A stretch of DNA of 64,000 nt from Microbacterium foliorum (lineage in GTDB: Bacteria > Actinomycetota > Actinomycetes > Actinomycetales > Microbacteriaceae), in the NCBI RefSeq assembly GCF_006385575.1, contig NZ_CP041040.1, forward strand, positions 1,178,001-1,242,000, in the 5' to 3' direction. Each line of letters starts with the position of its first letter. Position 1 is the stretch's first letter. Of this stretch, positions 16,296 to 24,366 are shown one piece after another. Under the pieces are notes generated by a model. The model was given only the letters and a program-made list of their open reading frames with translations, was not told the DNA's origin and searched no databases. Both the position numbers and the translations under genes were made by a program.

Positions 16296-18074
16296 ATGCG
16301 ACTGACCAACGTCACGCACCTCCGCCTCCCGTTCGGACGGCTCTGGGGTTACGACGTCAGCGCGTCTGCGCTCGGACGCCCCCTCCCGGTGTCGTTCGAT
16401 CAGCGGATCCATGTCGGAGCCGGCGATCGACCGGGATCCTGGATGGCGCTGTCGTTCCGGCTGCCCGCGCCGACTCGGCGAGAGTCGATCGCCGAGGCCT
16501 GGCTGGCTGTCATCGCCCGTCACGGCACGTTGCGATCGGCATTCGCGCCCGGTGCTGATGGTGATCCGATGCTGCACGAGATCGAGATCGGCCCCGGAAG
16601 CTGGGTCGAGCATGAGGTGGCCCCTGGTCAGGCCGTCAACGACGCGCTGCGGGAGGTTCTCGACGCGGCGTGTTCGCCATACCGGCATCCTTCGCACCGG
16701 CTGTGCGTGTTGGAGACTGCGGCGGGACTCACGGTCGTGATCGCTGCGGATCACGCGCACGTCGACATGTGGTCGATGCTGGTGATCGCGCGCGACCTCT
16801 TGTCTGCGCTCGACACGGGGACGGCGGGCGCGAAGCCGGTGCCGGTGCCGGAGCCGGCGCCGGCACCGGCGTTCGTCGAGCACACGCAGGCACTGCTGGA
16901 TCGGGATGCTGCGCCAGACCGCGTGCGTCAGCGGTGGGAAGACATCATCGAGGACAGCGGGGGTGTGATGCCGCAGTTCCCCTTGCCGCTGGGAGCGCCC
17001 GAGCAGCACCGCGAGCGCGTGGAAGTGCGTGACGTGTTCGATGTCGACGACGCCGCGGCATTCGCTGCGCAGGCCCGTGACGACGGTGTCTCGACCCTCG
17101 CACGCGCAGTGGTCGCGATGACCGCGGTGACGCGCGAGATGGCGGGCACCCCGCTACGAGCCGTGTTCCCCGTGCACAGCCGCTTCGAGGACACGTGGCA
17201 TGACTCGGTCGGGTGGTTCATCACCAACTCCGTCCTCGAGTCGGATGTCGCCGAACCGCACGCGGCGGCGGCAGCCGTGAAGGAGGCGGTGCAACTCGGT
17301 GCGTGGCCGCTCGCAGACGTGCTCGCTCCGTGGGGCGGCATGCCCGTAGCGCCCGGGATGTTCGCGATCTCGTGGCTGGACCTGCGCAGGCTGCCCGTGC
17401 GCATCGACTCTGTCGGGCTCGACGCCCAGTACGTCAGCGCAGCGACCGACACCGACGGCGTCATGCTGTGGTTCATCCTGGATGAGTCGGGGCTGCACCT
17501 GCGATGCCGCTATCCCGACACCGTCGAGGCTCGCGCCAGCGTCGGCGGATGGCTCGACCTGCTCGTCGCCAGGCTGCAGGCGGACGCGCGGTCGTCTGTT
17601 CGTGGACGGCTGCAGGTGGCGGATCGAACCTTCCGGCTCGAGCGTGCGAGCCGCGATGACATCGAGGCGATCGCAGCGCTGCTGTTCGACGATCAGTTCG
17701 GATCGGACCGTGAGAGCGTCGAACTCGAGCGATACGAGGCGGCCTTCAGCGCGGTCGCTCGTGACAGTTCCAACTATCTGGGGGTCGTCCGCGACAGTGC
17801 CGACCGCATGGTCGCCACGATGCAGCTGACGGTCATCCCGGGCCTTTCCCGTGGTGGTTCGACCCGATTGCAGATCGAGGGACTGCGAGTGGCGCCAGGG
17901 GAGCGGTCACGCGGCCTGGGCACGGCGATGCTCGAGTGGGCACACGAATTCGGTCGTGCGCGGGGCGCGCGACTGGCGCAGGTGACCACAGACGAGGCAC
18001 GGGATCGGACGCGCGCGTTCTATGCCCGACTCGGATACCAGACCGCGCACGTCGGGTTGAAACGGCACATCTAG
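16296..18074 (+). CDS. condensation-like acyltransferase fused to GNAT acetyltransferase
   Basis: A 592-residue two-domain protein. Residues 1 to about 440 look like a complete condensation/CAT-superfamily acyltransferase: the active-site motif appears as D152-H-A-H-V-D157 (HxxxD), and the latch-side motif as HDSVGWFITNSVL near residue 310. A proline/alanine-rich linker (PVPVPEPAPAPAF) sits between subregions of this part. Residues about 448-592 form a GNAT domain with the acetyl-CoA loop VAPGERSRGLGTAM and the C-terminal RTRAFYARLGYQ. No carrier-protein or adenylation domain is nearby, so it probably acts on free acyl-CoA or small substrates. The start is the first ATG after a -10-like box; the longer frame upstream overlaps the divergent hydrolase. 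Function is inferred from folds only. Confidence 0.82.
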   Translation: MRLTNVTHLRLPFGRLWGYDVSASALGRPLPVSFDQRIHVGAGDRPGSWMALSFRLPAPTRRESIAEAWLAVIARHGTLRSAFAPGADGDPMLHEIEIGPGSWVEHEVAPGQAVNDALREVLDAACSPYRHPSHRLCVLETAAGLTVVIAADHAHVDMWSMLVIARDLLSALDTGTAGAKPVPVPEPAPAPAFVEHTQALLDRDAAPDRVRQRWEDIIEDSGGVMPQFPLPLGAPEQHRERVEVRDVFDVDDAAAFAAQARDDGVSTLARAVVAMTAVTREMAGTPLRAVFPVHSRFEDTWHDSVGWFITNSVLESDVAEPHAAAAAVKEAVQLGAWPLADVLAPWGGMPVAPGMFAISWLDLRRLPVRIDSVGLDAQYVSAATDTDGVMLWFILDESGLHLRCRYPDTVEARASVGGWLDLLVARLQADARSSVRGRLQVADRTFRLERASRDDIEAIAALLFDDQFGSDRESVELERYEAAFSAVARDSSNYLGVVRDSADRMVATMQLTVIPGLSRGGSTRLQIEGLRVAPGERSRGLGTAMLEWAHEFGRARGARLAQVTTDEARDRTRAFYARLGYQTAHVGLKRHI

Positions 18075-18094
18075 CGCGCGAGCTCGGATCCCCG

Positions 18095-19288
18095 CTACGC
18101 GACGAGTGCGTGCGGGTATTCCGTTGCTCGGCCCTGGAAGCTCAGGATGCTGGGGTTCTGGATCACTCCATCCCGGATCTCGATCGCGCGTGTGAGCGTC
18201 GAGTTCTCGGCCCATGCTTCGGGACCGGAGAGCACGGTGCGGAGGAACGGCAGCAGAGCCTCGCTGATGTCCCAGGTGGCGGAGTTCCACAGGTACGACG
18301 GGCTGTGATCGACCGCGTAGTAGTTGAGGCCCTGTCCCACCGTGAACATCGGATCGTCGAACGTCGTCGGTGTCGCCCATTCGAATCCCATGCCCTCGTC
18401 GCAGGAGACATCGATGATCAGACTGCCCGATGCGAAGCGGTCGAGGTCCTCGGTGCGCAGATACGTCAACGGCGCTGCGACGTCCTGCAGAGTGCAGTTG
18501 ACGACGATGTCGTAGGTCGCCAGGAAGTCGGGGAGGAGCACGGGGCCGTCCTCGGTGTCGACCTCGCTGAGGTGCGTGGGTCCGTCGTCGGTGTTGAGCT
18601 GAGTGAGGTGGGAGTTGTGGATCGGGGAGCCCACGGCCGCCGCCCCGCGCTGAGTGAGGACTTCGATGTCATGCACTCCGTGCGCGTTCAGTGCCGTCAC
18701 CGCGCCCCGTGCCGTCGCACCGAAGCCGATGACGACCGCGCGAAGCCGGGGCCCGTAGTCACCGGTCGAACCGACGAGGCTGAGAGCATGGATCACCGAG
18801 CAGTAGCCGGCCAGCTCATTGTTCTTGTGGAAGACGTGCAGGCTCATGTCACCCTGCGCGGTCCAATGGTTCATGGCCTCGAAGGCGATCAGCGTCAGGC
18901 GGCTGTCGATCGCGGTCTGCGTGAGCGTCACGTCCTGCACGCAGTGTGGCCAGCCCCAGAGGATCCGCCCCTCGGCGATCTCGGCGACGTCTGCGAGCTG
19001 CGGCTTCGGAAGCAGCAGCACGTCGGCGGAGGCGAGCACCTCTGCCCGGTCGGCGACGCGTCCCACGCGGGCTTCGATGTAGCCCGGCTCGAGCTGGAAG
19101 TCCGTGCCATAGCCGCGCTCGACGATCATGCGAGCGCGAATGTCCGCGTCGATGCGGTCGAGGTGACGGGGATGAATGGGGAGGCGTCGCTCATTCTCCA
19201 TCGAGGAGTTCGCCAGTACGCCGAGGGTCAGAAGGCCCTGTGCGGAGGTGGAGGGGTGGACGGCGGACGAACGTGTCGTGTCGGACAA
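18095..19288 (-). CDS. N5-(carboxyethyl)ornithine synthase-like dehydrogenase
   Basis: A 397-residue protein of the alanine dehydrogenase/transhydrogenase N-terminal superfamily. It starts TLGVLANSSMENERRLPIHP with the RLPIHP substrate-side motif, has KPQLADVAEI, then a Rossmann segment RAVVIGFGATARGAVTALNAHG near the middle, and DIVVNCTLQ plus LIIDVSCDEGMGFEWATPT. The closest family I recognise is N5-(carboxyethyl)ornithine synthase (CEOS), an NADPH-dependent opine-type dehydrogenase joining pyruvate to an amino acid side chain. A saccharopine or alanine dehydrogenase relative is the alternative. The start codon appears to be TTG, with GGGAAC upstream; this is unusual. It converges on the condensation/GNAT gene with 20 bases between. 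Confidence 0.7.
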   Translation of the reverse strand: MSDTTRSSAVHPSTSAQGLLTLGVLANSSMENERRLPIHPRHLDRIDADIRARMIVERGYGTDFQLEPGYIEARVGRVADRAEVLASADVLLLPKPQLADVAEIAEGRILWGWPHCVQDVTLTQTAIDSRLTLIAFEAMNHWTAQGDMSLHVFHKNNELAGYCSVIHALSLVGSTGDYGPRLRAVVIGFGATARGAVTALNAHGVHDIEVLTQRGAAAVGSPIHNSHLTQLNTDDGPTHLSEVDTEDGPVLLPDFLATYDIVVNCTLQDVAAPLTYLRTEDLDRFASGSLIIDVSCDEGMGFEWATPTTFDDPMFTVGQGLNYYAVDHSPSYLWNSATWDISEALLPFLRTVLSGPEAWAENSTLTRAIEIRDGVIQNPSILSFQGRATEYPHALVA

Positions 19289-19390
19289 CGGGTTCCCATC
19301 TTCGGGGAACCAGAGTCAGCTCCTGGCCTGACTCTACGCCCCTGGGCGCGCGAGGGGTCGCACAGTCCGATCTCGGCAGACGCGCTCGAC

Positions 19391-19426
19391 TACGCTTGAT
19401 GTCGATCCCTGACAGCCGAACGAGGA
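19391..19426 (+). promoter_or_regulatory. promoter -10 and ribosome binding site for gene at 19438
   Basis: TACGCT at 19391-19396 is a good -10 candidate; an ATG only two bases later is too close to be used. GAGGAG at 19421-19426 then precedes the ATG at 19438, so a short leader with a ribosome binding site is preferred over the longer reading frame. Confidence 0.5.
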
Positions 19427-19437
19427 GCCGCGCGCGC

Positions 19438-20001
19438 ATGACCGATACCCAGATCTTCGAGCCAGAGGGCCGCGCCATCCCCTTCGTGGATGAGGGAGAC
19501 GGGCCGGTCAAGCTGGTTCTGATCCAGGAGCAGGGGCTCGCTGCCGACGTTCTGGGCGTCGCCGCGCACTACCTCGCGGAGGAGGCGGGTTTCCATGTGC
19601 TGCGGATCGGACACCGGTCGGACTCCGAGGCGACGCTCGACGAGCGCGTCGATGACGTCATCGCCGTGATCGATCACGTCGGCATCAAAGACACCTGGGT
19701 CGGCGGTCACGGCTTCGGCGGCACGATCGCACGTGCGCTGGTGGCGGCGCACAGCGACCGGGCCAACGGTCTGCTTCTGCTCGGTGTCGAGGACGTCGAC
19801 ATCGCGGTCGCGCCGGCGATTCCCGTGCTCATCGTGCAGGGGACCGAAGACACCGACACCCCCGCGGCGAACGCCGAAGCACTGCAGGCGACGATCCCCG
19901 ACCGATCGAGCATCAAGACGATCGCAGGCGACCACCTGTTCCCGATGCATCACCCGATCGAGACCGGCGTGATCATCGAGGAATACCTGGACTGGGACTG
20001 A
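19438..20001 (+). CDS. alpha/beta hydrolase fold protein lacking the nucleophile
   Basis: A 187-residue protein with the alpha/beta hydrolase pattern: strands KLVLIQEQ and [10 protein letters not shown], helix [16 protein letters not shown], the elbow region [18 protein letters not shown], then [14 protein letters not shown] and [11 protein letters not shown]. The elbow reads G-H-G92-F-G where active enzymes have G-H-S-x-G, so the serine is replaced by glycine. The usual acid and histidine positions are kept. It is therefore probably non-catalytic or uses another mechanism. It is followed after five bases by the isochorismatase-like gene, suggesting an operon. Confidence 0.75.
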   Translation: MTDTQIFEPEGRAIPFVDEGDGPVKLVLIQEQGLAADVLGVAAHYLAEEAGFHVLRIGHRSDSEATLDERVDDVIAVIDHVGIKDTWVGGHGFGGTIARALVAAHSDRANGLLLLGVEDVDIAVAPAIPVLIVQGTEDTDTPAANAEALQATIPDRSSIKTIAGDHLFPMHHPIETGVIIEEYLDWD

Positions 20002-20006
20002 CTTCG

Positions 20007-20543
20007 ATGGCAGCGACCGGCCGCACCGTCGTCCTCGCGATCGATCTGCAGGCCGGCGTGACACCCGGATGCTTCGACGAACTGGGCGTGCTCTCACGCA
20101 CTGCAGCCCTGGTCGACAGGGCTCGCGCAACCGGAGTGCCCGTCGTCTGGGTGCATCACGACCCCGTCGGCGTGGGCACCCCTGAGTGGGAGCTGGCGGC
20201 TCCTCTGCACCGCGCAGAGGGTGAGCCCCTCGTGCGCAAGGACTACCGGGACTCCTTCGCCGACACGACCCTGCGAGCGACGCTCGACGAGCTGGGTGCG
20301 ACGCGTCTGGTGATCGCCGGCGCGCAGTCCGACTTCTGCGTGCGCACCACCATGCAGCGGGCAGCGGCAGAGGGCTACGACGTCACGCTCGTGAGCGACG
20401 CCCACACCACGGCCGACACCGAATGGGATGGCGTGCCGATCTCGGGGGAGCAGATCGTCGCACACACCAACATGTACTTCTCGGGGCTGCGGTATCCCGG
20501 GCAGGAGTTCGCGATCGCCACGCACGATCAGGTCGCGCTCTGA
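20007..20543 (+). CDS. isochorismatase family cysteine hydrolase
   Basis: A 178-residue cysteine hydrolase. The catalytic triad of the family is visible as D13 (LAIDLQ), K77 (VRKDYRDSF) and C110 ([10 protein letters not shown]). Relatives hydrolyse isochorismate, nicotinamide, N-carbamoyl compounds or similar amides; the short length and lack of a carrier-protein domain argue for a small amidase of unknown substrate. It begins five bases after the alpha/beta hydrolase-like gene and probably shares its transcript. Confidence 0.88.
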   Translation: MAATGRTVVLAIDLQAGVTPGCFDELGVLSRTAALVDRARATGVPVVWVHHDPVGVGTPEWELAAPLHRAEGEPLVRKDYRDSFADTTLRATLDELGATRLVIAGAQSDFCVRTTMQRAAAEGYDVTLVSDAHTTADTEWDGVPISGEQIVAHTNMYFSGLRYPGQEFAIATHDQVAL

Positions 20544-20644
20544 CAGCGCGCGTCGACTCGGCAGCGAAGGCACCGCGGAACAAGACGATTCCTGAACCGC
20601 GACCCGAGTCTGAGATGCCATCGCGCGCCTGAGATGATGGTCTG

Positions 20645-22309
20645 ATGACCGCTACCCTCGTCGCCCAGAACCTGGCAGGCGGCTATGGCCACCGCATTCT
20701 CTTCGAGGGGCTCGACCTGACGGTCGCTCCCGGCGATGTGATCGGCGTGGTCGGTGCGAACGGAGCGGGCAAGTCGACACTGCTCCGCCTTCTCGCCGGC
20801 GTGGATGCGCCGATGGGAGGGTCGATCTCGCTCGCACCGACTGACGCGTTCGTCGGCTGGCTGCCTCAGGAGCACGAGCGAGTAGAAGGTGAGACGGTCG
20901 CGGAGTACATCGCGCGCCGCACCGGCTGCGCGACGGCCACGCGCGAGATGGATGCCGCTGCGGCGGCGCTCGGAGACCCGACGCTCGCGCCGGCGGGCAC
21001 AGACCCGGCCGATACCTATTCGCAGGCGCTCGACCGGTGGCTCGCCAGCGGCGCGGCCGATCTCGAGGAACGCATCCCCGCGGTGCTCGCCGACCTCGGG
21101 CTCCCGAGCGGGAGCGGTGTCGCATCCGATGCGCTCATGACCGGGCTGTCCGGTGGTCAGGCCGCTCGAGTCGGCCTCGCCGCGCTGCTGCTGTCGCGCT
21201 TCGACATCGTGTTCCTCGACGAGCCGACCAACGATCTCGACCTCGACGGACTGGACCGACTCGAGTCGTTCGTCCGTGGACTCCGCGGCGGTGTCGTGCT
21301 CGTGAGCCACGACCGCGAGTTCCTGGCGCGCAGTGTGACTCGTGTGCTCGAGCTCGATCTCGCTCAGGGATCGAATCGCCTCTACGGGGGCGGATACGAC
21401 GCGTACATCGAGGAACGAGCCGTCGTGCGCCGGCACCTGCGGGAGAAGTACGACGAGTTCGCCGACAAGAAGGCCGACCTCGTCTCCCGCGCCCGCACGC
21501 AGCGAGAGTGGTCGAGCCAGGGTGTGCGCAACGCCATGAAGAAGTCGCCCGACAACGACAAGATCAAACGCAAGGCATCGGCCGAGTCGAGCGAGAAGCA
21601 GGCGCAGAAGGTGCGTCAGATGGAGAGCCGGATCGCGCGCCTCGACGAGGTCGAGGAACCTCGCAAGGAGTGGCAGCTGGAGTTCACGATCGGATCGGCG
21701 CCTCGATCGAGCACCGTGGTCTCGACACTCAGCGGCGCGGTGTTCCAGCAGGGGACCTTCACCATGGGGCCGCTTTCGCTGCAGATCGATGCCGGCGACC
21801 GCATCGGGATCACTGGTCCGAACGGAGCAGGCAAGTCGACGCTGCTCCGCGCTCTCCTCGGGCGGCAGAAGCCGATCGACGGGACCGCAAGTCTCGGAAG
21901 CAGCGTGCAGATCGGTGAGATCGATCAGGCCCGCTCGCTGCTCATCGGTGACGCGGCGCTCGCGGACGCGTTCGAGGCTCTCGTTCCCGAACTGTCTTCG
22001 GCGGAGGTGCGGACCCTGCTGGCCAAATTCGGCCTGAGAGCCGACCACGTCACTCGTCCCGTCGGCGCCCTGTCTCCGGGCGAGCGCACCCGGGCGGCGC
22101 TGGCCCTGCTGCAGTCGCGTGGCGTCAACCTGCTGGTGCTCGACGAACCCACGAACCACCTCGATCTGCCAGCGATCGAGCAGCTCGAGCAGGCGCTCGA
22201 GTCGTACGTGGGAACGCTGCTGCTGGTGACGCATGACCGGCGCATGCTGGAGGCCGTGCAGACGAACCGTCGATGGAGCGTCGAGAACGGCCAGGTGAGC
22301 GAGCTCTGA
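20645..22309 (+). CDS. ABC-F family ATP-binding protein
   Basis: A 554-residue soluble protein with two ABC ATPase domains and no membrane helices. Domain 1 has Walker A GANGAGKST, signature LSGGQAARVGLA and Walker B VFLDEPTNDLD; domain 2 has GPNGAGKST, LSPGERTRAAL and LVLDEPTNHLD. A charged linker (about residues 260-345, KADLVSRARTQREW through the lysine-rich stretch) joins them, as in ABC-F proteins that act on the ribosome. Roles range from translation factor to antibiotic-resistance ribosome protection; the sequence alone does not choose. Its end lies three bases from the convergent next gene. Confidence 0.9.
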   Translation: MTATLVAQNLAGGYGHRILFEGLDLTVAPGDVIGVVGANGAGKSTLLRLLAGVDAPMGGSISLAPTDAFVGWLPQEHERVEGETVAEYIARRTGCATATREMDAAAAALGDPTLAPAGTDPADTYSQALDRWLASGAADLEERIPAVLADLGLPSGSGVASDALMTGLSGGQAARVGLAALLLSRFDIVFLDEPTNDLDLDGLDRLESFVRGLRGGVVLVSHDREFLARSVTRVLELDLAQGSNRLYGGGYDAYIEERAVVRRHLREKYDEFADKKADLVSRARTQREWSSQGVRNAMKKSPDNDKIKRKASAESSEKQAQKVRQMESRIARLDEVEEPRKEWQLEFTIGSAPRSSTVVSTLSGAVFQQGTFTMGPLSLQIDAGDRIGITGPNGAGKSTLLRALLGRQKPIDGTASLGSSVQIGEIDQARSLLIGDAALADAFEALVPELSSAEVRTLLAKFGLRADHVTRPVGALSPGERTRAALALLQSRGVNLLVLDEPTNHLDLPAIEQLEQALESYVGTLLLVTHDRRMLEAVQTNRRWSVENGQVSEL

Positions 22310-22312
22310 GGC

Positions 22313-22657
22313 TCAGCGCCCCTGACGCTTCTTGTACGGCTTAGGCTGCCCCTTCACGACGGGCGCGCGGCCTTTGCCCTTGGACGCCTTGGCTTTGCCG
22401 CCGGCCGGGCCGGCCGTCTTCGGTGCAGGCGGGGGAGCAGCGGCCACCGTCGCCTGAGCTTCGACGAGGAACAACTCGCCGACGCTCGTCAGCCGCGGTG
22501 TTCCTTCGCGGTTGATCAGGGTGTGCCCCACCTCGTCCTCGAGCTTGTCGAGAGAGGTGTAGAGCGATGCCAGGGGGATGCCCAGTTGCTTGGCGGCTCG
22601 GGGGAAGTGCAGCGTCTCGGCGACGACGACGTAGCGACGGAGCAATGCCAGCTTCAT
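22313..22657 (-). CDS. LysR-type HTH protein without effector domain
   Basis: A 114-residue protein. Residues 1 to about 65 are a LysR-family winged helix-turn-helix (LLRRYVVVAETLHFPRAAKQLGIPLASLYTSLDKLEDEVG, then INREGTPRLTSVGELFLVEA). The effector-binding domain, normally over 200 residues, is absent; instead residues about 75-114 form an alanine/proline/lysine/glycine-rich basic tail (PPPAPKTAGPAGGKAKASKG). It may be a small nucleoid- or DNA-binding protein rather than a classical regulator. It is convergent with the ABC-F gene and shows no frameshift that would restore a longer protein. Confidence 0.8.
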   Translation of the reverse strand: MKLALLRRYVVVAETLHFPRAAKQLGIPLASLYTSLDKLEDEVGHTLINREGTPRLTSVGELFLVEAQATVAAAPPPAPKTAGPAGGKAKASKGKGRAPVVKGQPKPYKKRQGR

Positions 22658-22743
22658 GCGGGTGAACGATCCTTCTCGATCCGCGACGATCGCGGGTCTC
22701 TGTCTAACCTACGCGAGGCGGATGCGCGCGTGCCCCAGACGCA

Positions 22744-22776
22744 CGGATGCCGCGGCTCGATGAGCCGCGGCATCCG
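22744..22776 (-). terminator. perfect 15-bp stem-loop downstream of the HesB-like gene
   Basis: Arms CGGATGCCGCGGCTC and its exact complement flank a 3-nt loop. It lies 13 bases past the stop of the minus-strand HesB-like gene and before the LysR-HTH gene. No T run follows. Confidence 0.65.
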
Positions 22777-22789
22777 GTGATTCTCTCGT

Positions 22790-23089
22790 TCAGGCGACCT
22801 GCGGAAGCACCGCGAACGATACGGAGCCTTCGTCGTCGACGCCGGCGTCGAGCACCTTGTCGTCGAGCGCGGCTGCAGCGGTCTCATCGAGGAAGAGTCG
22901 GGTGCCCGAGACCTCGACCACCCGGTCATCGGGCTCGGGGTCCGGGGCGACGAGGACCGCGAGGCGTGCGCCTCCGTCCGGTCCGGCAGCAGGCGTGGAG
23001 TGGATGCGAAGGCCTGCGTCGGTGGCGTCGGTCTGACGGCTGACGAGGGTGTTCACGATTGCGGTGGCGTTATCGGTGAGGGTGAGCAC
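22790..23089 (-). CDS. HesB/IscA-like protein without cysteines
   Basis: A 99-residue protein with the IscA/HesB-type pattern: LTLTDNATAIVNTLVSRQ helix, AGLRIHSTPA strand, GARLAVLVAPDPEPDD, VVEVSGTRLFLDETAAAALDDKVLDAG and a final FAVLPQ. The three cysteines that bind iron-sulfur clusters in A-type carriers are absent; there is no cysteine at all. A cluster-carrier role is therefore unlikely despite the fold. The GTG start is set by AGGAG seven bases upstream; the longer frame to 23170 has no such site. Confidence 0.78.
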   Translation of the reverse strand: MLTLTDNATAIVNTLVSRQTDATDAGLRIHSTPAAGPDGGARLAVLVAPDPEPDDRVVEVSGTRLFLDETAAAALDDKVLDAGVDDEGSVSFAVLPQVA

Positions 23090-23166
23090 GAGACTCTCCT
23101 TCCGGTTGCTGTCACGCCGCGGGTGCGACGTGTCCGGGCTACGATTCCGCACACCCCGGGGGCGAT

Positions 23167-23706
23167 TCAACCCGACGCGCCCGGTTCGGAGCGGTCTCCC
23201 ACCTGATGCAGAGGTTTTCTCAGGAACACCTGCTCGGTTCCGTCGCCCTGCGGCACCCGCTCCGCCTCTTCATAGCCGCACGCCTTGTAGAGACGTATGT
23301 TCGCCTCGCTCAGGCTGCCGGTGAAGAGCTCGGCCTCACGGGCCGTCGACGAACGCTCGGCTGCGTCCAGCAGAGTGCGTCCGATGCCCTCGCCCTGCGT
23401 GTCGGGAGCTATCGCAATCCTGCCGATCAGCAGCACTCCGTCAGCTTCGACGAATCGGATCACTCCCACCAACCGGCCGTTCTGGCGGGCTGTCAGCCCC
23501 TTGCTCGAGCGCAGCTCGGCCTCGACCTCGGGCAGGGTCTGGGTCAGCGGGGGCATGTCGGCGCTGCCGTAGATCTGCGCCTCCGAGACGAACGCCGCTC
23601 TCTGAAGGGTGAGCACCTCACCCGCATCCGATTCTGAGACGGGCCCGATCACCACGTCTGTCGCGTTCTCGTCGCTGTCGGTCTGGGCTCTTTCTGAATT
23701 CGTCAC
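23167..23706 (-). CDS. GNAT family N-acetyltransferase
   Basis: A GNAT enzyme of about 179 residues: IGPVSESDAGEVLTLQRAAF (beta1-alpha1), GRLVGVIRFVEADGVLLIGRIAIAPDTQGEGIGRTLLDAAE (beta4 and the Q-G-E-G-I-G acetyl-CoA loop), and LSEANIRLYKACGYEEAERVP. Substrate unknown. The GTG at 23706 was preferred: on the minus strand TTGACA (23742-23737) and GATCGT form a promoter with 18-bp spacing that ends 6 nt before this GTG. A TTG at 23742 would overlap that -35 box. Confidence 0.85.
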   Translation of the reverse strand: MTNSERAQTDSDENATDVVIGPVSESDAGEVLTLQRAAFVSEAQIYGSADMPPLTQTLPEVEAELRSSKGLTARQNGRLVGVIRFVEADGVLLIGRIAIAPDTQGEGIGRTLLDAAERSSTAREAELFTGSLSEANIRLYKACGYEEAERVPQGDGTEQVFLRKPLHQVGDRSEPGASG

Positions 23707-23803
23707 TGCGCCACGATCTGATGCGACCGGGGGGACTGTCAACCCCCTCGATCCGGACGGTGCGCGGAGCTAGCCTCGCAGTTCCGAACCCCAGGAGGAC
23801 TCC

Positions 23804-24346
23804 ATGGCTGAGAAGACCGCGTCCAAGACCGGCAACGCATCCAAGCGCGGAGCGAAGACGACCAGACGACAGAACGCCGAGAAGGGATTCACGGCATCCG
23901 CGACGCTCGCCGCCAATCTGCAGCTGGTGCTCGTCGACCTGATCGAGCTCTCACTGCAGGGCAAGCAGGCGCACTGGAACGTGGTGGGCCGCAACTTCCG
24001 CGACACGCATCGTCAGCTCGACGAGATCATCGACGCCGCCCGCTCATTCAGCGACACGGTCGCAGAGCGCATGCGCGCATTGCACGCGGTGCCCGACGGA
24101 CGTACCGACACGATCGCCGAGTCGACGTCGCTTCCGGCGTTCCCGATGGGTGAGGTCTCGACGACCGACACGATCGATCTCGTGACGGCGCGTCTGGATG
24201 CCGTCGTGGCGACGATCCGCGACGTGCACGACGAGGTCGATGAAGAAGACCCCACATCCGCCGACATCCTGCACGCGGTGCTCGAGAGCCTCGAGCAGTT
24301 CGCGTGGATGGTCAGCGCCGAGAACCGCACCCCGGCCGGTCGCTGA
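23804..24346 (+). CDS. dps: DNA starvation/stationary phase protection protein Dps
   Basis: A 180-residue ferritin-like protein that forms dodecamers, oxidises and stores iron and can bind DNA. The ferroxidase ligands of Dps lie in the QGKQAHWNVVGRNFRDTHRQLDEII segment (H, D and E in the usual spacing). The N-terminal 27 residues are rich in lysine and arginine (EKTASKTGNASKRGAKTTRR), the kind of tail that gives DNA binding. AGGAGG six bases before the ATG sets the start. It is divergent from the GNAT gene. Confidence 0.93.
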   Translation: MAEKTASKTGNASKRGAKTTRRQNAEKGFTASATLAANLQLVLVDLIELSLQGKQAHWNVVGRNFRDTHRQLDEIIDAARSFSDTVAERMRALHAVPDGRTDTIAESTSLPAFPMGEVSTTDTIDLVTARLDAVVATIRDVHDEVDEEDPTSADILHAVLESLEQFAWMVSAENRTPAGR

Positions 24347-24366
24347 CCTCGGCGGGGAGCCTCGCT

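Noticed and set aside
19399..19437. Earlier ATG start for the nucleophile-less hydrolase
   Set aside because: It is two bases after the -10 box, so it would lie before the transcription start; the ATG at 19438 has a ribosome binding site.
22313..22657. LysR gene broken by a frameshift
   Set aside because: No effector-domain sequence was noticed in the other frames downstream; the next gene is the ABC-F gene three bases away, so this looks like a genuine short protein.
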